Source of the DNA: Rhododendron vialii
Taxonomy: Eukaryota > Streptophyta > Magnoliopsida > Ericales > Ericaceae
Assembly (NCBI RefSeq): GCF_030253575.1
Contig: NC_080569.1
Location: forward strand, 8,003,501-8,067,500
DNA: 64,000 bases
Direction of reading: 5' to 3'
In this document: positions 49,866 through 62,103 of the stretch, piece by piece
Position numbering within the stretch: the stretch's first letter is position 1
Layout of the letters: each line of letters starts with the position of its first letter
Notes under the pieces: model-generated
The model's input: only the letters and a program-made list of their open reading frames with translations
Databases searched by the model: none
What the model was told of the DNA's origin: nothing
Position numbers and translations under genes: made by a program

Positions 49866-51033
49866 TGATAGGTGCTGAAAAACACCCATTTAATTTGCTT
49901 AATTTACGTTTTGTCGGTCCATTTTACATTGTTACTTGATATATTTTAGCATTTTGTGGTGTTTGTAGGCCCTAAAGACCGATGGGTGCAAAAATGTGCA
50001 AATTGAGATAGATTACGGAATGTTGCCGCGAAGATTGGCTGGCATATTTGGTGGAGAAAATAAAATAGCAATAGAATTGGGCTTATGAATTTTGCTCCTG
50101 TTATCCACGAGGGCTTAGAAGTGAAATTATTATTGCTAGAATTGTTATGCCAAGAAACAATACTATCTGGTGGGCCCAAGCAATATGGTATTAGAAATAT
50201 TGACCGAGAGTTAGGCCAGAGGAAAGGATTCTTCATTCCTTATGGGAAAGGCGGTCAGTGTAGGGTATAAAAGGAGGAGACCCAAGCTATCACGGGTGTC
50301 ACGAATTATTCCGAACAGGGCTGCGCATAAATCAGGGCTCCGGCTTCCATGGCCGGCTAACTCAATTATCCAGGGGAAGATGAAGCATCGATTCAAGTAA
50401 TTTTGTATATGTACAGGTTTAGATTTTAATATTCGGATCGATTGTTTAACTAAAACTCGTTTTAGTTTTATGGAATGATTTTAATGCTTTCAATCTGTTT
50501 CGTATTTATATCCGCGGTTTTCAAATACGGAGTTAAACAATGGTGTTCATTGATTGTGGTTGGAGTTCTGAGATAGATTATGCTCGTAAGAAGGATCGTG
50601 CCGTTATGTGGCCAAACTGCGCTATTGAGAGACGGTCCGTGCTATGGGATAGTCTATGCCTTTTAATAACCCGATTATCTTCTTGACGATTATTGAAAGG
50701 GATTGCAAGCTCTAACAATAGTCTTTAATGATTCAAATGTTAAACCTAACCTATGCATATCGTTGTTACGCGGTCAGAGTGGATTTGAAACCCTAGATCC
50801 TTCCTCCACCAGTTTTCAATCAATTAATTAGTCGTTCTCTTACCCTATTCAATTTTCTCAAATCAAACAATTCAATCTTTTCTTTCGGAATTAATCTAAA
50901 AGTTAATTAAAATTATAGTAACTTAGTCATACTGTCCCTGCGGATTCGACACTCGGTTTTAACCACTGTTCTACGGAGTAGTAATTAACTCCAAGGTTTT
51001 ATAAATATATTTTTGACACGGTACGAGCGGTCA
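49866..51033. mobile_element. Solo LTR of a gypsy-type retrotransposon
   Basis: The sequence runs TGATAGGTGCTG...GGTCA, so it starts with TG and ends with CA. It is bounded by the 5-bp direct repeat TCCAG at 49861-49865 and 51034-51038. Its 3' part has CTGCGGATTCGACACTCGG, typical of some plant gypsy LTRs. A GGTATAAAAGGAGG core-promoter-like word lies near 50265. Length 1,168 bp with no internal region, so it probably arose by LTR-LTR recombination. Confidence 0.85.
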
Positions 51034-51510
51034 TCCAGTTTGCTAGGAAGAGATTTGTGGAGCCATATGCGGGCAAATGATCTCTATGAAAGGAATGAAA
51101 GTGATACGTTTGAATGAAATAGCAGAATGCATATGTAGACCATAAAAACCAGCTTCATATCAAATACATTCATTTATTTCCCACTTTTAGCCAATCTTCT
51201 CCATTTTGGAACAAAACAACAAGATTTATACCTCGGAAAATTATAGCCATTTCAACAGAAGCTAACATTGCAGTTTCTACAATTTGGATCAAGGCCTAAT
51301 ATATCAAAAGCCTTACATTAAGAAAGTGTTATTTATCAGACAATACATTGGCATATAATGACTAACCGAACCGACGCGCGCGTCGGCATCACACTAGTAT
51401 TTTGAAAATAGTTTTCGGCAGCCTAAAAAACACAGAGTCCAACGGCCAGCTGCAATTCTTGTCCTAACACAGAATACCTCCCATTTTCATCCTATTATTA
51501 GTGTTTCTGC

Positions 51511-51511
<1 letters not shown>

Positions 51512-51551
<40 letters not shown>
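51512..51551. repeat. (CT)n microsatellite, copy 1 flank
   Basis: A 40-bp CT run in the 3' flank of the duplicated unit. The corresponding run in copy 2 (about 62068-62101) is shorter, about 34 bp. Confidence 0.95.
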
Positions 51552-51553
<2 letters not shown>

Positions 51554-51655
51554 GTTTGATATAGCGCATCTTCTGCTTTCGGTCCTCACATATTCCTGTT
51601 AAAAAGCAGATTATTAGTAGACGCCTCTCCCTCTTTCTATAGGTGGAACATACAC

Positions 51656-51847
51656 AATTGGATTGTTGGAGATTTTCAAAATAAAATTGGATTTTAGTTT
51701 TAGTTAAGAATTTTTGGAAAGATAGTGAGAGATTTTTGTGAAAGGTTGCTACACCTTTTCACATGAGTTGTGACTAAAATCTGTCAGTACCTTTCCAAAA
51801 ATTCCAAACTAAAATCCAATGTTATTTTGAAAATCTCCGACAATCCC
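51656..51847. repeat. Hairpin-forming inverted repeat (copy 1 flank)
   Basis: GATTGTTGGAGATTTTCAAA is mirrored by TTTGAAAATCTCCGACAATC, with further pairing through TTGGATTTTAGTTT and AACTAAAATCCAA and a short centre. The arms are about 75-80 bp. The same hairpin occurs in copy 2 at 62206-62394, so it predates the duplication. It looks like a small foldback MITE. Confidence 0.85.
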
Positions 51848-52413
51848 CCACCATTTTTCGAAATAAAGAATAAGGGTTATTGGTTCTCTCATAAGGTTAG
51901 GAATAACAGCATTACCATCGCGCATACTTCCTCAACTTTTACAGAGAATAATCGGAAACATTGGCTGCAATAGGAGAGGGAAAGGAGACAACCAAAAATT
52001 CTAATTCACTGGTGTTTTGTATGTACTATGTGGTTGTAACTAGTTAAGATGTGCACTTAAAAATAAAATAAAGGGAGAGATCAAGGAATTGTGTGCTTGT
52101 TTTTTGGCTCGGGGAAAGTCAATGTTGTTATTTATTGTTGGTGAGGTTTGAACTCCCGTCACTAACGATGTAGTAAAAGGTGCCTACCACTTGCCTGCTA
52201 TTCCGATGCACGAATGGTTGCTTTATCATGCAACTTGCTTGCAGAAAGTCTTCTCCTTTATGTAAAGAAATAATATGGCTTATTCTGTGAATGATCTTTT
52301 TCTTCTTCTTAATTTTTAAACTCGTCTCTTAGATTTATTTAAAATAGTGAAGCTGCATTCAATATTTGGAATTGATAACGGTCTCATGCTGCAACTTATT
52401 TGCTGCTGGACAG

Positions 52414-52860
52414 GAACCAGCTAAGGTTGATCCTGGAAAGAGGTCCTTTGAGGAGGCCAACAATATTTCCAATGAGAATGAGTTGGTAGCCAACGTCATG
52501 GTGGCTGAGGAGGACTTAAGATCTAGTGTTGGTGAAACTGAAGGTGAATCCCTAAGAGCGATGAGGTCAGAGGATGTTGCTCAACAACCAAAAAATGTTG
52601 AGGTAGCTGATTCAAGTACTACGGAGAGTGATGAAGGCAAATCCCATAAACAGACAGAACCTGAAGCTATGGTAGGCTTTTCGCAACCAGCCGCGAAGAA
52701 GGATAATTTAGACGACACCAAAGATACGGAGGAAATCAGAAATTTAGCTGATGATGAGGATGTTCAAGGCCGGTCTAAGAGTGATCTGAGCAATGGTGGC
52801 TTGGACCAATCCGAATGTAGCAAAGGTGAAACCAAAGAAGTGATTAGACACGATATTTAG
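52414..52860 (+). pseudogene. Orphan last exon of the acidic-protein gene
   Basis: This is the duplicate of exon 7 (30343-30789). The acceptor (GGACAG|GAACCA) and the 148-codon frame with stop are intact. About a dozen bases differ, several changing an amino acid (Thr to Ala, Ile to Asn, Lys to Asn, Asp to His, Asn to Asp, Gly to Glu). None of exons 1-6 precede it, so it cannot make the family protein. It is a trapped exon fragment. In principle it could be spliced from the parental gene, but a complete glucosidase gene and its transposons lie between. Confidence 0.85.
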
Positions 52861-54369
52861 CTAACATATGGAAATGATCGCAACACAGAGGCAGAAAACA
52901 GCTAGACAGAGCTGGCGTGATGCGTTTGGTTGCTGGTAGTCTTTAAACTAGTTGAGAATATGAAGTCGGCTCTGCTCTTTTGGACGGAATTGCGAATTGA
53001 AAAGGTTGATTGGTAGAGAAATCAGATGAGGCTTAACCTTTCTACGCAAATTCAGTAGGTAGAGTTGGAATTAGATGTCCTCAACAGTCATTTTTCTGCA
53101 GTCTGAACTTTCTGCTTCTGGAAATGCTCTTGAATGGTTTTGTGAGTGTCTTTTCCCTTTTCTTCCTCGTACAAAATCTAATCCGAGTGGCCAAAGGCTC
53201 TACTTCTACGGCATAAGTCAGTTTAGCGGGTGGAGAATTAACCGAATCTGTTTTCTCGGTTTGCTCATCTGTTTTCCTCAGAGAGTTAGAGTTGTCCAAA
53301 ATTTGGACTGCTCTATGCAAATTCTACATTACATTGCTGTTGAAAGTCATGGACAATGTTGGAAGTGTCCATGCCCACGGACAATTTGGTAATTTTAGCC
53401 GACCCCAAGTGATTAAGACATAAGGCTCGGTTTGGTTTGGTTTGGATATCGGTGTGAAATGTGACTCCTATTTATTTTCAAATTTACAAGCAAGAGATGA
53501 GATATGGGACACAGCAAAGTATTCCCCAGATGAAATACAGGAAGCTACTTTTCCGTTTTATCTTGAAGATTATAGAGGTGTCTGATCTAGCCTGAAAAAC
53601 ACAAGGGCAGCTTAAATCCTTGAACGCTTTTTCCTTTTAAAGTATTTGTCTGATTTTTGACATCGAAGTTTCCTTCCGAGAGGCTTGTGATTTTTATGTT
53701 TGTTTTAATAACTCAAGTGTCCGAGTCAGCTTACGCGCATTTCGATTAATCATGAGACTTGTGATTTTTTTACGGTTTTGAAGGATCTTTGAAAGATCAT
53801 TCACAACCATCTGATGCAGTAATATAAACAGGGATGAAGACTAAAATAATTGCTGGTTTGTTTGGCTCCACTATGGTTGCCTCGTGTGGCTGAAAACTTT
53901 TTGATAGTCGGAAACCTTATCCTGTATCTTTACTGCTTCACCATTCTTGGTAGGATGGTGTCAGTCCCACGATGCATTTTTGTTAGTTTCGCGACAAATT
54001 CCAGTCACACCAATGTGCCCTCTCTTTCTCTCTCCAACATTGTCCAATCAACATAATTTTTATCTCATTCGCCAGTTATCGCATTCGGCCCAAAGAAACT
54101 CTAAAAAGCCGAAGCCCAATTTCCTCCCATGAGAGGGACAGGAGCCGAATCTTTTGTTTTTTATTAAATTAAAAAAAAATAAGGATAATTTTAGGACTAT
54201 ATAGTTTAATAATTAATTTACCCCATAATTGGTACGTTGGGTGGAGTGAAAGGAAACCCGAAAGGAACATCATCAGATCAGGTACACCGTCGGCAGCAAC
54301 TAAACTCCAAACAGAAAAACAGTAATTTAAAACTGGGTCCCACAACGTCCCTTTCATTTTCTCCCGCTG

Positions 54370-54380
54370 TTTATATAAAC
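54370..54380 (+). promoter_or_regulatory. TATA box of the copy 2 GH3 gene
   Basis: TTTATATAAA lies about 115 nt upstream of the ATG, at the same place as in copy 1 but shorter by two bases. The upstream region lacks the MULE and MITEs of copy 1. Confidence 0.6.
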
Positions 54381-54488
54381 GAGAGACGCAAGCTCGGGTC
54401 CTCCGCCTCCTGTGATCATCTGAGGTTACAGAGACGACTGTTGGTCCAAGTCCAGTGGTTTTTTATTGGTAAAAAAAATCCCACAAAA

Positions 54489-57400
54489 ATGGCCGGGGAA
54501 CTGGAACAAGGCATGGAGAATTCATGCATTTACAAGAATCGTAACGAGCCCGTGGAGGCTAGAATCAAAGATTTGATCTCTCGAATGACCGTGGAAGAGA
54601 AGATTGGCCAGATGACTCAGATCGACCGAACAGTCGCTACTCCTTCCGTCGTCCACAAATTCTTCATCGGTCGGTCTCTCTCTCCCTCTCCCTCTCCAAC
54701 ATAGTATCTAACTATGTATGTCTAGACCAATTTAGGAGCATCTCGATTAATTTACCAATTCCATTGCCAATTAGCAGGGCCCATAAAAATTGGTTTCAAA
54801 CCTGAAACTAGGAGGAGAGAGCAAAATCTTAAGTTCGCTGGCCAACTCCTTGGTTACCAATATATCTACGATGTAAGCATGTATTTACTAGATGCCGGGC
54901 ACAGGCACTGCGAGTGCAATTCATATTATGTCAAATAATGCAAAAGAGAAAGGCGCAAACCTGGTCTTAGTGACTAAGGATGAAACAGAATGGAATTCAT
55001 CTTGATTGCGATTTGCAATTACATTGTAACGTAGAAGGGTCTGAGTCGAGATGCGCATAAGTTGGTCCAAGCACCTGAGTTATCAAAATAACATACAAAG
55101 GGAGTACACATATATACATGAAGAATATTTCCGCAATTCCGCTTGACCAAAACAAAAAATATATATACAAGAAGATGGAGACAGGGCATTAAATAAGTGT
55201 AGATAGAAGAGTGCTCTTTATGCAGTTAATGTGTAAACAAAAACTGCAAGTGCAAAATTTTGTAATTGATGATTGAGTTGGTGGGCTGTGAGCTCACCTC
55301 ACTCCGATCAAGAATCTTTATGAGATTAGCGGGATGGATAGGACCGAGATCAATTCACAAAGTACAACTTTCTTGACGATAAATTTCAGAATTCAGAAGT
55401 TGATCGGATAGTATATGTGCTGCTTTTGTTGAGTATATTTGCACAGGGAGTGTACTGAGTGGTGGTGGAAGTATCCCGTTCGAGAAGGCACTGTCGTCAG
55501 ATTGGGCGGACATGGTGGATGGATACCAGAAGGCAGCACTTGAGACTCGGCTTGGAATTCCGATTATGTATGGGATTGACGCTGTTCATGGAAACAACAA
55601 TGTCTATGGTGCTACCATATTTCCTCAAAACATCGGCCTTGGAGCCACTAGGTTTGTTCATTATACCCTTTACTAGTTTACTTGTCATTGATGGTTTAGG
55701 ACACAGAAGATGGCAAGGATGAGTCGATGTGCACATAAGCTGGTCCAGTCATCCTAAGATATTCAAAAGTAAAAAAAAAGAGTCGAATGTTTGTGGATCG
55801 GAGTGTGGCACACTAATTGGGAACCTATCACAAACATGCTCACAATGGGTGAACCATGTCAGCGGTGGTATTGGGTGATTGTGTGTGTATATATATTTGA
55901 TTGTCTGCCATTGTATCCCTTAGTGTTTGTTAGGATCGTTCAAAACATTATTGATACAAGACGCTAATCTGTTGAAGAATGTGTAACAGAGATGCAGATT
56001 TGGCGTATAAAATTGGTGTGGCAACGGCTCTTGAAGTTAGGGCTAGTGGCATTCACTATGATTTTGCTCCCTGTGTTGCTGTAAGTGGTTCTAATTTCTT
56101 GGGTGTGACTCCTCTTGATTATCATTTTGCCTTTAATTTGTTTCAATTTGGTTACACTGACGCAAGTACTGATTACTCCCGATAGGCAGATAAGTTAGTA
56201 ATTGTAAAATGAACCTTGGTAGAGGAAACTGTTCAGTTGTTTGCTGTGAGTAGCAAATAGTAAATCACAAAATAATGCAATTTCCAACTTTATGTTCAAG
56301 CCCATAGATCAATCTTTCCGAAAGTTAATGAGTTTGTGCTGGTTTTGCCGATAAAAAAAAAAAAAAACGAGTTTGTGCTGGCTTGTAACATGTGTTCAAG
56401 TTGAAATGGTAGACTTAATTTCTAGTCCTCAATTTCTGGTGAAAGTTAGGTTATTGCAGAACTTGAGATTCCATACGTGGACAGGGCAAAACTCTGTGAA
56501 GAAACCTAATGCACACATCCAGGTCATAAGCTTTAGAAGACTTGGTTCAGAGGAATGATATGGTATCTAGCTAATTATAGAAAATATACTGGCTTTTTGC
56601 ATGTTTGTATTTTCACCTGAAGTGACTTAATCTACATATATTCCAAATTTTAAAGATGACGCTATTTAGTCCCTCAAAAAATATTACAGTAATTGAAAAA
56701 TTTTCGTTGGGATCCCATGTAGGTTATGTAAAATTTCATAGGCATTTATGGAAGTCAAGTCTTAACACTAATGTTTTGTATGTCCAGATTTGATGGCCTA
56801 ATGCACTATGCTGGGTTTAATGTGGGAATTGTTTGAGTCCGACAATGTCTTATCAGCAACTCGTTGATGCTTTTATCATGGATTGTTAAGTAAATTTTAT
56901 TAAATACGAACGCAATAAGATACTGCAGTGTCTTATCAGTTGCTTCGTTGACTATACCATGCGAACACTTTACATGTGTATGTGTGCTTAGTGCCTACTA
57001 TATGACATTTAAGATTACGTCAGATCTCGTGTTGTGATGTAGTCCTCCATAAGATTTATTGCTGCCCTAACCATGTGAATGCCAGTAGATAGGAGTTCAG
57101 GCCATTTGGTGAAGATATTTACCACCCATTACATGGAATATGAAGGTTTCACCTGAACTGATTCTTAGGAAGAATTATCGATTTAACATTAAACTTGTGA
57201 GTTCTGTAGGAATCATAACACAAAATCCTGTGAATTAGATGGAATCAGACTACATTCAAAAAGCTTTTATGGGCTAAATGATTATGCTGTCATGGGAAAA
57301 TTATTTGTTATTTTTCTTGTAGTTTTTGTTCAATACCTCCTCTTGGAATTTGTCCCACCTTGGTTAATTATCTCCTCCAAAACTAGTATATGGGCCTGGG

Positions 57401-60400
57401 CAGCCTCTCCACTCTTTGCCAAATGGTTTGGAGTTGGATGCTTTAACATGGTATCAAAGCTAGGGCTTCGTAGAATTTATTCCCCCTTATTTGTGTCATA
57501 AGTGCACAATTGTTTGTTGTGATCCAAGTGTTATGGTTCCTTTGTTTACCTCTCCACGTGCGAGTTGGGTGTCGCACATGCTGGGGAGTGTTGGGATTTG
57601 TCCCACATTGGTTAATTATCTCCTCCAAAACTAGTATATGAGCCTGGGTGGGCTCTCCATTCTTTGCCAATTGGTTTGGAGTTGGATGCTTTAACACCTC
57701 CTTTTGTCATCAATAATAGTTATCAAGTTAGTCATTTCATATATCTTGACAGGTAGCCGGAGATCCCAGATGGGGAAGAACCTATGAGAGTTATAGTGAA
57801 GATGTCGACATTGTTAGAAAGATGACTTCCATTGTATCAGGCTTGCAAGGTCAACCACCCAAAGGGCATCCAAATGGTTACCCTTTTGTTACTGGAAGGT
57901 ACTGAAAAATCAATCAGTTATCTTTCTATTCACTCTACTCCCATGTTTCAGCTCGTTGCCCTTCAATCTAATGTTATTAGCTAATCATTCAAGCAAATCA
58001 GTTTTGTTTTCAAGATCACTTCACAGGCTTCTTAGCAAGATTGATACAAACTACAAAAGGCATTGGCATCTAGACTTGGGGTTTTTAACTGATGCACAAT
58101 AACGTTCCCAACTCACTTTTTCCTCAAAATTTGGCTGAAATTTAATTTTGGATGACCTGCTTTTATTTCTCGGATCATTGGATATCCATCAATAAGTATC
58201 CCTTTTGGCACGTTCCAGCTTCTATGCCCACTCACAATTTGGACCGAATCGTATATCTTATGTTTGTGTTGAATTGCTTACTTAAACCCATTGGAAGATG
58301 ATTGCATTGATTGGCTTATTTGACCAGAAATAAAGTTGCTGCATGCGCCAAACATTTTGTTGGTGATGGAGGCACTCACAAAGGCATAAATGAGGGGAAT
58401 ACCATAACGTCTTATGAGGATTTGGAGAAGATCCACATGGCACCTTATCTGGACTGTATTTCTCAGGGAGTGTGCACGGTTATGGCATCATACTCCAGCT
58501 GGAATGGCGACAAAATGCACTCTCACCAATTTCTCCTAACTCAAGTTTTGAAAGATAAGCTTGGATTTAAGGTAACTAACTTTATCAAATAAGAATAAGA
58601 TCTTATTTGTATTAAGTAGAAGAATCCATGCGTGGCCCTTTCTTTCAGTTTTATCCGTGTCAAAGTATCTATTTTTGGCATCTGATTTTAATGATTACCG
58701 TCATGCATCATTTTGCATTTTACAAGTCTGTACGACATACCTGCTTGATTATTTAAATACAACTATTCCTAGTTCTAGATAGTTGTTTTTGCTTACATTT
58801 TCAGACAATGAAATACAGTTAGCTGCATCCATCTAATGCAATTGTTGCTACAGCAGAGTTCATTACATGTAGATCTATCTCAGTTTTATACATCTGCTGC
58901 AGGGTTTTGTGATTTCAGATTGGGAAGCACTTGAGAGGCTTTCTGATCCTTATGGCTCAAACTATCGTGCTTCCATTTCATCTACTGTCAATGCAGGAGT
59001 TGATATGGTAGTGATTAAACTTTAGTTCAGCATATACTAAGAGCTCCTTCACATACATCATGATTTGACGCCAAAAAATGCAGATAATGGTGCCTTTCAA
59101 ATATGAAGTACTTCTAGCGGATTTAATGTCTCTGGTTGAATCGGGAGAGATACCGATGGCCAGGGTTGATGATGCTGTTGAAAGAATTCTGAGGGTGAAA
59201 TTTGTTGCTGGTCTATTCGAATATCCCATGGCTGATCGGTCTTTGCTAGACACAGTCGGTTGCAAGGTAAGCTTGCAGAATTATGTGATTAGTGACCTCA
59301 AACAGACGTATGCTATTTTCCGTCTTTTGGTCATGGGGCAGGGTAACCTGGTTTTCTGTGATGTTTATATCAGTATCCAATTTTCTTAATTTCCTTCTAT
59401 TCTCAGGCATTTTGCAAACTGTTAGTTGATAGACAACTAGATTTTATTGTCAGCTAAAGATTGTCCTCCATAAATGTTTTCCAGCTGCACAGAGAACTAG
59501 CACGTGAAGCAGTTCGCAAGTCCTTGGTACTGCTGAAGAATGGAAAGGATCCAAAGAAACCATTTCTTCCATTAGATAGGAATCCTAGAAAGATTCTTGT
59601 TGCCGGAACTCATGCTGATGATCTTGGATATCAGTGTGGAGGGTGGACAATTACTTGGGCTGGGACCAGTGGCAGAACTACCATTGGTATGTGCTTTCTA
59701 TTGGCAGATATGGTGATTAGTGTCCTTATCGTCATAATATAAATGGTTGATAGATTATGAACACGTTTTCAGTAAGTGGTCATGGTGATCTTATTAAGTG
59801 CAAAAAAGAAGTAAAAAAAGGGTGGAAAGCAGCAGCATAAACTTTCCTCAGTCCTGCCCACCTGCATGTTGTGTTTCTATATTGGTGGTTCAAGGTTAAG
59901 TGGTGTTGCTTCCTGTTTCTAGTTCAATTAGAAAGCATTTCTCTTCCATGCTTGCAGGTTATTGAAATGTGCTTAGTCAAATCTGTCGAACGTAAAAATG
60001 ACATAAATCATCACCTGCACATATGGAACAGTACATTCTTAACCAAGTGATAGAGGCAAGGTGATACCACCCAAAGTATTGATCTGTTTATTTTTCAATA
60101 TTGATCAGCGTTTTTTTTATTTTTCAAGTAACAGAAAAGTAATCTCATGTAATCCATTTGGTGTGAATTTTATTATTTAATTCTGTTCCAAGCACTCCAG
60201 ACCGATTTTGTGCTAGAATTCTGTTGGAAAAACAACTTAGAGACAGCAAATTTTCGCATGTATGTACAATCGATTTCCACATTGGTAATCCTTGTGCACA
60301 TGGGACTGATGGTATCACCAACAATTTAGGTACGACCATTCTGGATGCCGTTAAAGAAGCAGTTGGAGACAAAACGGAAGTGGTGTTCGAGCAAAATCCT

Positions 60401-60823
60401 TCACCAGACACCTTTGCTGGTCAAGATATCTCTTATGCCATTGTAGCTGTGGGTGAACCTCCATATGCAGAAGGGGGTGGTGATGATCCAAACCTCATAA
60501 TTTCCTTCAGAGGGTCTGAAATCGTAAGCTCAGTTGCTGACAGAGTTCCCACATTGGCGATTCTCATCTCTGGAAGGCCTTTAGTCATAGAGCCATCGCT
60601 TTTGGAAAAGGTGGATGCTCTTGTTGCCGCTTGGTTACCTGGGAGCGAAGGGGCCGGAATCACAGACGTTATTTTAGGGGATTATGAGTTCCAGGGGCGG
60701 CTTCCGATAACTTGGTTTAAAAGTGTCGATCAACTTCCACTGCGTCATGGGGAGAACTCCTATGACCCTTTATTTCCTCTTGGCTTTGGCTTAACAAGCA
60801 AAAACATGAAGATCTCAAATTGA
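54489..60823 (+). CDS. GH3 beta-glucosidase, copy 2
   Basis: Nine exons of the same lengths as copy 1 join in phase: 54489-54669, 55447-55651, 55990-56080, 57753-57898, 58328-58571, 58903-59007, 59084-59266, 59485-59686, 60330-60823; 616 residues. The GH3 motifs are complete: [33 protein letters not shown], nucleophile block FVISDWEAL (Asp295) and acid/base region [11 protein letters not shown] (Glu500). It keeps the family-typical SDWE and LGFK that copy 1 has lost. It has its own change, PQNIGLG, where copy 1 has the usual PHNIGLG. The exon 2 donor is GTTTGT instead of GTTAGT, a weaker splice site. Intron 3 holds a TRIM element. No signal peptide is apparent. Confidence 0.95.
57341..57696 (+). 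mobile_element. TRIM retroelement in intron 3 of GH3 copy 2
   Basis: Two direct repeats of 108 bp (57341-57448 and 57589-57696), the second starting TGTTGGGATTTGTCCCAC, flank a 140-bp interior. The first repeat is followed directly by TGGTATCAAAGC, a methionine-initiator-tRNA primer-binding site. A purine-rich CTGGGGAG precedes the second. The element is bounded by 5-bp CCTCC direct repeats. Copy 1 has a single CCTCC at this position. This is a complete terminal-repeat retrotransposon in miniature; it has no coding capacity. Confidence 0.95.
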
Positions 60824-61944
60824 CTACGCTCAGACAAGGCATTGCTTGGATGAAGGTTTTAGTTCCTCAATTTAACCAGGTAGGGCCGAGATAGGCTATG
60901 AATTATCCAAATCTAGAACTCTAAAATCCAGTCTCCACTCTAAATGTTTGCATTTTACTTATTGCCACATGTCCGTATAGAAGTTCATGAAATTCTACGT
61001 TAACGGTCATATATGTTAGATCGAGCCTTCGAAATAAGTACCGGTGATGGACACTCTCTCTCAAGCGAGGGTACAATATTTGTTTCCTAAGTTGGACGTT
61101 CAAAAGGCAAGCATATTATGTGAACTATGTAGTAAGACATTGTAAGCGCCATTTCTCATACAAAACAAAAGAAACACCCGTGAAAGATGAAGAATTTGTT
61201 ACGTCCCCGTGTCCAACACAAAGAAATTGAATGAATGTCACACTCGGACACATATCCATGCTCGACACCTGCATCAAGTCTTTGTAATATACAAGAGGGT
61301 AATCATTTTGGAAGTTATCTGCTGCATAAGCATGTCTTGTCTTAAGATAAGTATGATTTCCGAAAAGCTCAAGGGCATGCAGTTGGTTTATTGAATCTCA
61401 TGACTAGGAACACATGATAGTCTTGTCGCGCTGAGTCCTTGTATTCTCAAAACATATCCCCAGATCCACTTGAATACGGACACTAGAAGACTTTTCTTGA
61501 TTCCCTTTTTTTTCCTTTGTTAGAAAATGGCTTGGAAGTAGTACCAAATTAGAGAATGAACTCGGCGCACAAAAGCATGCCGCTTACGCATGCATTCGTG
61601 TTCAGAATAATAGCACTACCATCCTGCATGCGTAATTAACTGATTACTTTTCATTTCAAATTGGCTGCAATAGGAGAGGGAAAGGAGGCAAGATGCGGAC
61701 TCAAATAAACTACGTACGATTAAAGGCGGTGGAGAACAAAGGTGCTAGCTTTTTCATGCAACTTGCTTGCAGAAAGGCTTGAAGGCTCTGTTTGGAAATT
61801 AATGTTGTTGTTTCAAATAGTTTTCGTTTCTCGATATGATTTCTTGTTTTGAAATATGTACCCATCAACTTGTTTGTGTTCACAAAATAAAAGGTTCCAT
61901 CTTTTTTGTGTAAATTCTGGAGACTGAGAAGCCGTTTCTGTTTA

Positions 61945-62066
61945 TTTTGTAAATCGTTTTTGGCAGCCTAAAAAACACAGAGGCCAACGGCCAGCTGCAA
62001 TTGTTGTCCTAACACAGAATACTTCGCATAAGCCTCCCATTTTCATCCTATTATTAGTGTTTCTGC

Positions 62067-62103
<37 letters not shown>

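Larger units (their letters stand above)
46480..51397. mobile_element. Helitron-like insertion carrying nested elements
   Basis: Compared with copy 2 (junction 61944/61945) this 4,918-bp block is extra. It starts with TC directly after an A and ends in CTAG directly before a T. A perfect 16-bp palindrome, CCGACGCGCGCGTCGG (51371-51386), lies seven bases before CTAG. No terminal inverted repeats or long target duplications are present. These are Helitron hallmarks. It encodes no Rep/helicase, so it would be non-autonomous. Contents: LTR-like fragments at about 46,500-47,450, an atp1 fragment, a Stowaway, a Tourist-like MITE and a solo LTR. Confidence 0.7.
30238..52311 (+). repeat. Tandem segmental duplication, copy 1 (expanded by insertions)
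   Basis: This unit matches 52312-62842 head to tail. It starts inside intron 6 of the acidic-protein gene, carries its last exon, the first GH3 glucosidase gene and the downstream flank. It is about 22 kb because it holds five insertions absent from copy 2. Without them it is about 9.8 kb. Copy 1 also lacks about 260 bp that copy 2 has at 53168-53428. Confidence 0.92.

Noticed and set aside
52366..52860. Independent small gene or processed retrocopy
   Set aside because: It includes the intron-side sequence and acceptor of the parental exon and lies in a long tandem duplication, so it is a DNA-level copy of one exon.
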